A stretch of DNA of 5,528 nt from CAUZEB01 sp963578655 (GCA_963578655.1 CAUZEB010000124.1:1-5528), one strand, 5' to 3'; counted from the stretch's first letter, positions 1-4,833 are shown. Numbers and translations are program-made. Notes: generated from the sequence alone by a model not told the origin.

Positions 1-116
1 GAGATGATAAAAACTGGCTCAAACACATTTTGGTTAAGAACAGTAGGAATGGCCCGGTTGTGGAACACGCACCTGTTGTAATCACTCAGTGGCAACCGGA
101 AACCCGATCTTACTAA
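1..116 (+). CDS. sdhA: Succinate dehydrogenase flavoprotein subunit SdhA, C-terminal end (partial)
   Basis: This is the 3' end of a gene that starts before the window. In frame 3 it gives 37 residues and stops at TAA 114-116. The peptide includes DDKNWLKHILV, then GPVVEHAPVVITQWQPE, and ends in TRSY. The D-x-NWLKH and P-V-x-ITxWxPExR-Y pattern is the usual C-terminus of SdhA, the FAD-bearing subunit that oxidises succinate to fumarate. The catalytic and FAD-binding parts lie outside the window, so signal peptide and active site cannot be judged. It lies 53 bases before sdhB on the same strand, as expected for an sdhABE operon. Assignment rests on a short tail plus context, but the two agree well. 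Fumarate reductase flavoprotein is the only serious alternative and belongs to the same family. Confidence 0.85.
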   Translation, partial: DDKNWLKHILVKNSRNGPVVEHAPVVITQWQPETRSY

Positions 117-154
117 ATCGTATTCGGATTATATCCTATAAGAAGTTTTGTTTT

Positions 155-161
155 GAAGGGA
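155..161 (+). promoter_or_regulatory. Ribosome binding site of sdhB
   Basis: GAAGGGA lies 8 bases before the ATG at 170 and supports that start. The rest of the 53-base gap after sdhA shows no convincing promoter or terminator, so sdhA and sdhB are probably on one transcript. Confidence 0.6.
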
Positions 162-169
162 CTTAGAAT

Positions 170-1126
170 ATGGAAGTAACACTAAGCGTGAAAAGGTATG
201 ATCCAGAGTCAGAAAGAGCTGACGTATACTACCAAGAATATGATTTAGAAATGGAGGAGTCTTCGACAGTTTTGGATGCATTGATCCAAATCCGAGAGGA
301 AATCGATGGAACTCTTTCCTTGAGATGCTCCTGTCGTAGTGCTATATGTGGATCGTGCGCTATGAGAATAAATGGTCAGGCTGGGTTGGCCTGTAACACC
401 ATGATAAAGAATCTTTTAAAGTCAAACGACCGAATTATCAAAATAGAACCTGCAGGGAATATGAATGTAGTCAAAGATCTGGTCGTTGATTTTGCTCCGT
501 TTTGGGATAAAGTCCGGGAGGTGGATCCATGGCTACAACATTCCGGAGAAGAACCTAAGGAGGAATACATTGTTCCAAACGAAGACATGCTACATCTAGC
601 GGGCGTTATGAGTTGTATCATGTGTGGGGCATGTGTGTCAGATTGCACTGCGCTCGAAGTAGACTCTAATTTTCTGGGTCCAGCAGCCCTTGCGAAAGCT
701 TACAGATTTGTCGGAGATCCTAGAGACGATGCCGACAAAGTTAGGTTAGGTAAACTAAACGAATATGGCGGCATGTGGGATTGCACACGATGCATGCAAT
801 GTGTAGAAGTCTGTCCCAAAGGGGTAGATCCCATGGGAAGAATAATGGCATTGAGAGAAGCGGCAATCAAAGCTGGGCACAATAAATCGTACGGTGCAAG
901 ACATGCTGAATCCTTTTCTGAATTAGTGGGGCATAGTGGACGGTTAGATGAACTAAGACTACCTATTAAAACCTTCGGCATTTTTAACATAAAGGAAATG
1001 TTGAAACTTATTCCAGTTGCTATTAGATCTCAGATGGCTGGTAAACGACCACCGATTTTCCATAAGAGCATCCCAGGAGTGGAAAACGTTAGGCGAATCT
1101 TTGATAAAGTTGAGAACAGAAAATGA
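170..1126 (+). CDS. sdhB: Succinate dehydrogenase iron-sulfur subunit, E-type SdhB
   Basis: This 318-residue protein carries electrons from the SdhA flavin to quinone through three Fe-S clusters. A plant-type ferredoxin domain (about 1-100) has the [2Fe-2S] ligands C55, C60, C63 and C75 in CRSAICGSC and GLAC. The second domain has CxxCxxCxxxC at C149, C152, C155 and C159, then C205-x2-C208-x2-C211-x3-C215-P. In classical SdhB the C208 position is not cysteine (Ile209 in E. coli) and that cluster is [3Fe-4S]. C208 predicts a second [4Fe-4S] cluster, a hallmark of E-type enzymes. A roughly 80-residue C-terminal extension (about 240-318) makes it longer than E. coli SdhB (238) and also fits E-type. 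No signal peptide or membrane segment is seen, so it is cytoplasmic. The stop overlaps the start of sdhE (ATGA), implying translational coupling. It could work as fumarate reductase in vivo; sequence does not decide direction. Confidence 0.95.
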   Translation: MEVTLSVKRYDPESERADVYYQEYDLEMEESSTVLDALIQIREEIDGTLSLRCSCRSAICGSCAMRINGQAGLACNTMIKNLLKSNDRIIKIEPAGNMNVVKDLVVDFAPFWDKVREVDPWLQHSGEEPKEEYIVPNEDMLHLAGVMSCIMCGACVSDCTALEVDSNFLGPAALAKAYRFVGDPRDDADKVRLGKLNEYGGMWDCTRCMQCVEVCPKGVDPMGRIMALREAAIKAGHNKSYGARHAESFSELVGHSGRLDELRLPIKTFGIFNIKEMLKLIPVAIRSQMAGKRPPIFHKSIPGVENVRRIFDKVENRK

Positions 1127-2013
1127 AATATGCATTTTATCCCGGATGTGTAGCACGTGGTGCCTGCCCTGAACTCTACGAGGCTACCATAGCAATATGC
1201 TCTAAATTAGGTATTGAATTAGATACAGAAGCCATGAAGAGTGCTTCGTGTACAGGGGCTGGTGTTTTACAAGAAAAGAATCAGCGATTAGGGGACACCC
1301 TTAACGCACGTAATTTTGCTTTAGCATCTAAGTCTGGTCTACCTTTGATGACAATATGCAGTACCTGTCAAGGTGTAATGTCTCAGGCAAATCAACGCCT
1401 AACGGGTGATGATAAATATCTTAGCGAAATTAATGAAGATATTGCTGAAGAGGGATTAAGATATGATGGCAACGTGGATCCCAGGCATCTTCTCTGGATC
1501 ATTGTCGAAGATATTGGTATAGAGAAGTTAAAATCTACCATAGTCCGCCCGCTCAAAGGGTTTAAGATGGCTCCGTTTTACGGTTGCTATCTAGTTAGAC
1601 CTACTTCAGCATTGGGATTCGATGATAACCCGGGCCGGGAAGATTCATTGGAGAGGGTCATAGAAGCAGTAGGAGCTGAAGTAGTAGACTTCCCAGGAAA
1701 GACACTATGCTGTGGTTTTCCGATATTAACGATAAACGAAACCAATTCAATGAATATGGTGGCAAACCACACGATGGATGCAAAAGAGAGAGGGGCAGAT
1801 GCTATGGTTACCCCCTGCCCTCTCTGTCACCTTAATCTGGATGGTTTCCAACCGAAGGCAGCAGCTTCTAGGAATACTAAGATAGACTTGCCAATTCTAC
1901 ATTTACCTCAATTACTCGGATTGGCCATGGGATTAGATCCAAAAAAATTGCGTGTCAATAAACACATCATGTCTACAAAAAAGCTTCTTTCCCAACTTGC
2001 CGTTGCCCCGTAG
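1123..2013 (+). CDS. sdhE: SdhE: CCG-domain (HdrB-like) subunit of E-type succinate dehydrogenase
   Basis: This 296-residue protein has two CCG domains (DUF224 type), the fold of heterodisulfide reductase subunit B. In E-type succinate:quinone reductases such a protein replaces SdhC/SdhD, docks the complex at the membrane and probably hands electrons to quinone. The C-terminal site is complete: C155 in YGC, C196-C197-G in LCCGFP, and C232-x2-C235 in CPLC. The N-terminal site has C9 in YPGC, C43 in ASCTGAG, and C79-x2-C82 in CSTC, but residue 44, where the second adjacent cysteine belongs, is Thr. No transmembrane helix is evident, so membrane contact would be peripheral. The ATG overlaps the sdhB TGA by four bases and lacks a strong ribosome site, so it is probably translated by coupling. 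A free-standing HdrB is the alternative; linkage to sdhAB argues against it. The symbol means the archaeal/epsilonproteobacterial SdhE, not the unrelated FAD-assembly factor of that name. Confidence 0.9.
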   Translation: MKYAFYPGCVARGACPELYEATIAICSKLGIELDTEAMKSASCTGAGVLQEKNQRLGDTLNARNFALASKSGLPLMTICSTCQGVMSQANQRLTGDDKYLSEINEDIAEEGLRYDGNVDPRHLLWIIVEDIGIEKLKSTIVRPLKGFKMAPFYGCYLVRPTSALGFDDNPGREDSLERVIEAVGAEVVDFPGKTLCCGFPILTINETNSMNMVANHTMDAKERGADAMVTPCPLCHLNLDGFQPKAAASRNTKIDLPILHLPQLLGLAMGLDPKKLRVNKHIMSTKKLLSQLAVAP

Positions 2014-2051
2014 AGCTAATCAATTAATATTTATGTTCCCGCGCTGTCCTG

Positions 2052-2074
2052 TTTGACAGTCAATTGTTGTCAAA
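2052..2074. repeat. Perfect 7-base inverted repeat, TTTGACA-N9-TGTCAAA
   Basis: The arms 2052-2058 and 2068-2074 are exact reverse complements separated by 9 bases, and the spacer contains the palindrome CAATTG (2061-2066). No T-run follows, so it is a poor rho-independent terminator. The left arm includes a consensus -35 box (TTGACA 2053-2058), with TAGATA 17 bases later (2076-2081) as a weak -10. It may be an operator over a promoter, or a transcript-end hairpin 38 bases after sdhE. No known regulator site matched with certainty. Confidence 0.45.
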
Positions 2075-2113
2075 GTAGATATTTGGAACAAAACTAATAG
2101 TCTTTTGATCTTC

Positions 2114-2143
2114 AAATAACGGAGTTACACGGTCCGTTGATTT
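2114..2143 (+). terminator. Possible transcript-end hairpin after sdhE
   Basis: AAATAACGGA (2114-2123) can pair with TCCGTT (2133-2138) and ATTT (2140-2143), giving a ten-pair stem with one bulged G (2139) and a 9-base loop. The sdh transcript should end between 2013 and the promoter at 2369, and this is the strongest hairpin I found there. The stem is AT-rich at its base and there is no real T-run after it, so an ideal intrinsic terminator is absent and rho-dependent ending is possible. Confidence 0.3.
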
Positions 2144-2368
2144 AAATATCTTCACTTCTCGAAGATTGTCAAGAAGACGCATGCATAAGTTTTCATATAA
2201 TCCAATACTAATTGAGCGCAGGGTCAGGATATGATGGGAGATAGAGAATTATCCTCACTTCTTGATTTGATTCTGGTTCTATTTCAGATCTATTAATTGC
2301 ATTTCCTAACTGATTTTCAAATTGCTTCCCAAGGCATAAATATATGTTGTCGTTTATTAAATTTCCTC

Positions 2369-2398
2369 TTGACAGGTATGGGATTGATACCATAGGCT
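2369..2398 (+). promoter_or_regulatory. Probable sigma-70-type promoter of the VOC gene
   Basis: A perfect -35 box TTGACA (2369-2374) is followed, with an 18-base spacer, by TAGGCT (2393-2398). The latter keeps T1, A2 and T6 of the -10 consensus. Transcription would begin near 2405, giving a leader of about 35 bases before the TTG start at 2441. The weak -10 and the symmetric sequences around it suggest a regulated promoter. Confidence 0.45.
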
Positions 2399-2409
2399 TT
2401 CGTATGGTA
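2375..2409. promoter_or_regulatory. Candidate operator: overlapping inverted repeats over the promoter spacer and -10
   Basis: GGTAT (2375-2379) and ATACC (2387-2391) form one inverted repeat with a 7-base spacer. TACCATA (2388-2394) and TATGGTA (2403-2409) form a second, perfect 7-base repeat with an 8-base spacer. The middle arm is shared, so only one pairing or one dimer site can be used at a time. GTATGG also occurs as a direct repeat at 2376-2381 and 2402-2407. The block covers the promoter spacer, the -10 and the probable start point, a typical repressor position. No regulator gene is nearby. Confidence 0.4.
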
Positions 2410-2426
2410 ACTAATGTGCTAAAAAA

Positions 2427-2432
2427 GAGGAG
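2427..2432 (+). promoter_or_regulatory. Ribosome binding site that fixes the VOC gene start at TTG 2441
   Basis: GAGGAG ends at 2432 and leaves 8 bases before TTG 2441. The upstream in-frame GTG at 2432 overlaps this site by one base, so it cannot be the start served by it. Confidence 0.75.
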
Positions 2433-2440
2433 TGATATAT

Positions 2441-2830
2441 TTGGCTTACGAATTTAACCACGTCCATTTGAAGGCTTCTGATCCAGAAAAGACAGCTAAT
2501 TGGTATGTTAAGGCTTTTAATTTTGAAATATTGAGTGTAGCCACCAGGTCCTTTGGTGACCAATTTGTAATTACACGCACCGCCGATGGCGTAACTGTAA
2601 ATATTTCTGGTGCTCGAACAAATGAGAAATTGGGAGAAGGCGATGCTGTACCCCATTGGGGGCTAGAGCACTTCGGATTAAATGTCGATGATATGGATGC
2701 AGAAATCGATAGACTTACAGGCCTAGGCGCGGAGTTAATGGAAGGGCCTATCGATGTGCCTAACGGCCCTCGTATAGCTTTTATAAAAGCGCCGGACAAT
2801 GTCCGAATAGAACTACTTCAATTACCGTAG
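2441..2830 (+). CDS. VOC superfamily (glyoxalase/dioxygenase-fold) protein
   Basis: This 129-residue protein starts at TTG 2441, placed by a ribosome site 8 bases upstream; an in-frame GTG at 2432 overlaps that site. It has the paired beta-alpha-beta-beta-beta layout of the vicinal oxygen chelate family. The first module begins HVHLKASDPEKTANWYVKAF (H7 to F26). The second begins EHFGLNVDDMDAEIDRL (from E76) and closes with APDNVRIELLQ. Likely metal ligands are H7, H77 and E124. Members include glyoxalase I, methylmalonyl-CoA epimerase, extradiol dioxygenases and antibiotic-binding proteins, and length and motifs do not choose among them. The short chain and single H/E ligand sets fit a small lyase or isomerase acting as a dimer. 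It is cytoplasmic, with its own promoter and a 96-base gap before the next gene, so it is probably transcribed alone or only partly with the downstream operon. Confidence 0.88.
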   Translation: MAYEFNHVHLKASDPEKTANWYVKAFNFEILSVATRSFGDQFVITRTADGVTVNISGARTNEKLGEGDAVPHWGLEHFGLNVDDMDAEIDRLTGLGAELMEGPIDVPNGPRIAFIKAPDNVRIELLQLP

Positions 2831-2832
2831 TT

Positions 2833-2880
2833 GACGGAGATAATACACCAACGTATTGCGGTAGACCCGTCTCCCTTTAT
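2833..2880 (+). terminator. Weak nested hairpin after the VOC gene
   Basis: GACGG (2833-2837) can pair with CCGTC (2867-2871), enclosing a second stem AATAC/GTATT (2842-2846 and 2853-2857). A pyrimidine-rich stretch with TTTAT follows (2873-2880). Stems are only five pairs each and the U-tract is poor, so this may attenuate rather than end transcription, or be chance. The rest of the 96-base gap (2831-2926) shows no convincing promoter. Confidence 0.2.
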
Positions 2881-2926
2881 ACTTGTGAAGGTAGATACGG
2901 TTACGTCCGTTACATAGAGGGATTTA

Positions 2927-3451
2927 TTGAAAGAAAGGATTCTGGGCTCTATTAAACTGAGTGTAGACACCTATGATCAAGTAGAGTCGGATATGAGCTT
3001 GATGAAAGAAGCGATTCTGCTGGTTTTGCTCTCAGCTGTAGCTGGATCAATTGGCGTCTTGGAAAAGGTAGGTCTATTTCCCATCGTTCTAGGTTTCATA
3101 GCCTGGATTACATATTGGATGGTGTTAACTCTCTGTACCTATGTCTTGGGAACTACATTGTTCAGAGTACAGACTACCTATGTCCAGAAAAGCCAATTTG
3201 CAAGAGTTATGTGTTATGCTCAGACGCCCGGTTTACTGAGAATATTTGGCCTGATTCCAGGTTTAGGGTTAATGATTTTGGTACTTTCGCTATTATGGCA
3301 AACACTTGCCAGTATAGTAGGAGTTAAACATTCGTTAAATTATGATTCCAATTGGAGAGCACCGGTCTTATTAATTATTTCGAATATTCCAGCTTTGGCT
3401 ATGTATTATGTCTTGATGCTACCGATAAAAGATACGTTATTTTTAGGATGA
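2927..3451 (+). CDS. Yip1-family integral membrane protein
   Basis: The 174-residue product starts at TTG 2927, six bases after AGAGG (2916-2920), and has no better in-frame start nearby. After a polar N-terminus (1-27) it shows hydrophobic stretches at about 29-45, 51-79, 103-133 and 145-167, which gives four to five membrane helices. The Yip1 pattern is visible: FARVMCYAQTPGLLRIFGLIP (91-111), a G-L-x-L-M hydrophobic stretch, then LLWQTLASIVGVKHSL (122-137), matching the family F-x-RV...P...W-x-x-x...GvkhaL signature. Bacterial Yip1/YckC-like proteins have no settled biochemical function. It is followed after 12 bases by ridA-like and hydrolase genes, so it is probably first in that operon. 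No signal peptide cleavage site is evident. Family assignment is fairly sure; role unknown. Confidence 0.8.
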   Translation: MKERILGSIKLSVDTYDQVESDMSLMKEAILLVLLSAVAGSIGVLEKVGLFPIVLGFIAWITYWMVLTLCTYVLGTTLFRVQTTYVQKSQFARVMCYAQTPGLLRIFGLIPGLGLMILVLSLLWQTLASIVGVKHSLNYDSNWRAPVLLIISNIPALAMYYVLMLPIKDTLFLG

Positions 3452-3452
3452 C

Positions 3453-3459
3453 AGGAGGT
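3453..3459 (+). promoter_or_regulatory. Strong ribosome binding site of the RidA-family gene
   Basis: AGGAGGT is the full consensus and lies 4 bases before ATG 3464, inside the 12-base gap after the Yip1 gene. It is the strongest ribosome site in the window and suggests high translation of the RidA-family protein. Confidence 0.8.
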
Positions 3460-3463
3460 CAAT

Positions 3464-3847
3464 ATGCCAAGGGAGACTTTCATATCCCATATCAACAATG
3501 CACCTTCAGGCTTCTCGCCGTGTGCTAAAGCAGGTAACCTGGTGTTCACAGCCGGACAGGTGTCAGTTGATTCACAAGGCAATTTGGTGGGCGAAGGGGA
3601 TGCAAAAGAACAAGCTAGACAGTGTTTCAAAAACATTAAAGATGCACTTGAAGTAGCAGGTGCATCAATGTCCGATATCGTTAAGGTAACCACATTCTTA
3701 GTTAATGTAGAATATTATAATGATTATGCAGAAATTAGATTAGGTCTTTTCCCAAGTAAGGGTCCAGCCAGTAGTACGGTAATTATTAAAGAATTGGTAC
3801 GTCCTGAATTCTTAATAGAGATTGAGGCGATTGCTGTAATAAACTGA
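3464..3847 (+). CDS. RidA/YjgF/YER057c family protein (probable enamine/imine deaminase)
   Basis: The 127-residue length and motifs match the Rid family: AKAGNLVFTAGQVSVDSQGN (21-40), Q-x-x-x-x-x-K-NIKDALEVAGASMSDIVKVTTFL (52-79), and RPEFLIEIEAIAVI at the end. Rid proteins are cytoplasmic trimers that hydrolyse reactive 2-aminoacrylate-type enamines and imines made by PLP enzymes. The arginine that binds the substrate carboxylate in archetypal RidA has a counterpart, R113, and the terminal acidic IEIEAI stretch is kept. Three usual positions differ: the GPYSQ tyrosine is Phe17, the PARS arginine is Ser103, and the asparagine of the central helix is absent. It may therefore belong to a divergent Rid subgroup with a different imine substrate. 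It lies in a probable operon between the Yip1 and HINT genes. Confidence 0.92.
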   Translation: MPRETFISHINNAPSGFSPCAKAGNLVFTAGQVSVDSQGNLVGEGDAKEQARQCFKNIKDALEVAGASMSDIVKVTTFLVNVEYYNDYAEIRLGLFPSKGPASSTVIIKELVRPEFLIEIEAIAVIN

Positions 3848-3867
3848 GCTGTAGGAGACATGTGCTA

Positions 3868-4212
3868 ATGGACTCAGAATGCATATTTTGTAGTATGGCT
3901 GCAAGAAAAGTTGATGTAAAATTATTACATGAAAATGATAATTGGATTGCGGTAAAAGACATTGATCCTAAAGCACCTAGTCATCTTTTGATTATTCCCC
4001 GGAGTCACGTAAAGGAACTAACGGATCTTCGCGATGTCGCATCAGGTATGCTTCGTGGCATGTTTAGCGCGATATCTGACGTTGCTATTCAAGAAAACCT
4101 AATTGAGACTGGTTATAGACTTATAGTAAACCAAGGATCAGATTCAGGACAAGAAATAGAACACTTACACCTTCATATAATTGGAGGTAGACGCCTAGGG
4201 GCCATGGGCTAA
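3868..4212 (+). CDS. Histidine triad (HINT/PKCI-type) nucleotide hydrolase
   Basis: The 114-residue protein has the complete HIT motif HLHLHII with H99, H101 and H103; H101 would be the nucleophile that forms the AMP-histidine intermediate. C5 and C8 (CIFC), with H47 and H99, are likely zinc ligands as in zinc-binding HINT proteins. Other family marks are LIIPRSHVKEL (41-51), YRLIVNQGSDSGQ (83-95) and GGRRLG near the end. HINT enzymes hydrolyse nucleoside phosphoramidates and acyl-adenylates, some also dinucleoside polyphosphates. ATG 3868 is preferred because the protein then begins MDSECIFC like its homologues and AGGAG (3853-3857) is 10 bases upstream; GTG 3862, only 4 bases from AGGAG, would add two residues. 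It follows the RidA gene by 20 bases and precedes the HD gene by 5, so co-transcription is very likely. Confidence 0.93.
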   Translation: MDSECIFCSMAARKVDVKLLHENDNWIAVKDIDPKAPSHLLIIPRSHVKELTDLRDVASGMLRGMFSAISDVAIQENLIETGYRLIVNQGSDSGQEIEHLHLHIIGGRRLGAMG

Positions 4213-4217
4213 TCATC

Positions 4218-4811
4218 GTGATCGCACCCTTTAAAGAACTTTATAATAGTGTTAATAAACTCCCTAAGGAATTGGGTGCTCATATAGAGCGCTCTCTTTT
4301 GGTTGGCCAACAATTGGCCCCTATTCATCAAGTCTGTTTAGATAAAGTGGCATTAGGCATTCTGGCGCATGATTTAGCTAGATCTACGACTGATAGTGAT
4401 TTACTTAATTACGCAAGGAAGTATCACCTACCTATCAATAGAGTTGAGTTATGTCATCCAATGCTGTTACATGGACCAGTGGCCGCATTTTGGCTAGAAA
4501 ATCAATACGGAGTCTCGGATGCTGAAGTTATAGAATCCGTTTATTGGCACACCGTAGGTAAAAGAAGTATGAGTGATATAGCAAAATTGGTTTTCCTTTC
4601 TGATAAATTAGATGCTCAAAAAATTGTGCGAAGACCATTTCTTTCAAAAGTTATGGACCTAGCCATAATTAATCTTGATCACGCAATAGTTGAATATTTG
4701 AATAATGTTCTCGCTTCTTTATTTAAAGGAGGATACCTAGTGCACCCTGAATCACTGTTTTTTCGAAATGAACTTTTAGCAAACATGAAATCTGAGTACA
4801 GAGAAACGTAA
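4218..4811 (+). CDS. YqeK-like HD-domain phosphohydrolase
   Basis: This 197-residue protein has the HD metal-site order of YqeK: H22 (AHIERS), H51-D52 (LAHDLAR), H85 (LLHGPVAA), H111 (WHTVG) and D129 (FLSDKLD). LLHGPVA, the WHT-x-G turn followed by MSDIAKLVFLSDKLD, and the overall length fit YqeK, a symmetrical Ap4A hydrolase (Ap4A to two ADP), better than other HD proteins. All expected metal ligands are present, so it should be active. The usual neighbours nadD and rsfS are absent; instead it lies 5 bases after a HINT gene. GTG 4218 has no ribosome site at normal distance (nearest GGAGGT is 29 bases upstream), which suggests translation coupled to HINT. The first in-frame ATG is 81 codons later, past essential residues, so the GTG start stands. 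The precise substrate remains inference. Confidence 0.82.
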   Translation: MIAPFKELYNSVNKLPKELGAHIERSLLVGQQLAPIHQVCLDKVALGILAHDLARSTTDSDLLNYARKYHLPINRVELCHPMLLHGPVAAFWLENQYGVSDAEVIESVYWHTVGKRSMSDIAKLVFLSDKLDAQKIVRRPFLSKVMDLAIINLDHAIVEYLNNVLASLFKGGYLVHPESLFFRNELLANMKSEYRET

Positions 4812-4833
4812 ACTTTTCTCATTAAGTAAAACA

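Larger units (their letters stand above)
2014..2440. other. 427-base intergenic region between sdhE and the VOC gene
   Basis: This AT-rich stretch has no ORF I can support on either strand. It contains an inverted repeat at 2052-2074, a bulged hairpin at 2114-2143, and a promoter with overlapping inverted repeats at 2369-2409, each listed separately. Between about 2144 and 2365 I see nothing with recognisable structure: no tRNA, no riboswitch core, no IS end. A minus-strand 61-codon ORF (2208-2393) was judged spurious. Confidence 0.7.

Noticed and set aside
376..990. Minus-strand ORFs (376-648 and 700-990) opposite sdhB
   Set aside because: They lie wholly inside a well-supported SdhB coding region with all cluster motifs in frame. 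The translations show no family signature.
2208..2393. 61-codon minus-strand ORF in the sdhE-VOC gap
   Set aside because: No ribosome site before its ATG, no recognisable family or motif, and its start lies within the inverted repeats and promoter of the VOC gene. An open frame of this size is expected by chance.
2014..2440. tRNA, riboswitch or IS end in the long intergenic region
   Set aside because: No cloverleaf arms, no T-loop GTTCRA sequence in context, no known aptamer core and no terminal repeats with target duplication were seen.
2446..2799. 117-codon minus-strand ORF opposite the VOC gene
   Set aside because: It mirrors the VOC frame, is Ser/Pro-rich without motifs, and lacks a ribosome site.
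2881..2916. Promoter before the Yip1 gene using TTGTGA (2883-2888) as -35
   Set aside because: No acceptable -10 at 16-18 bases; the nearest candidates fit poorly.
3115..3327. 70-codon + strand ORF inside the Yip1 gene
   Set aside because: It is out of frame within a coherent membrane protein and has no separate ribosome site or family resemblance.
3862..3867. GTG 3862 as the HINT gene start
   Set aside because: Possible, but it sits only 4 bases after AGGAG and adds two residues before a typical HINT N-terminus; ATG 3868 is preferred, not proven.
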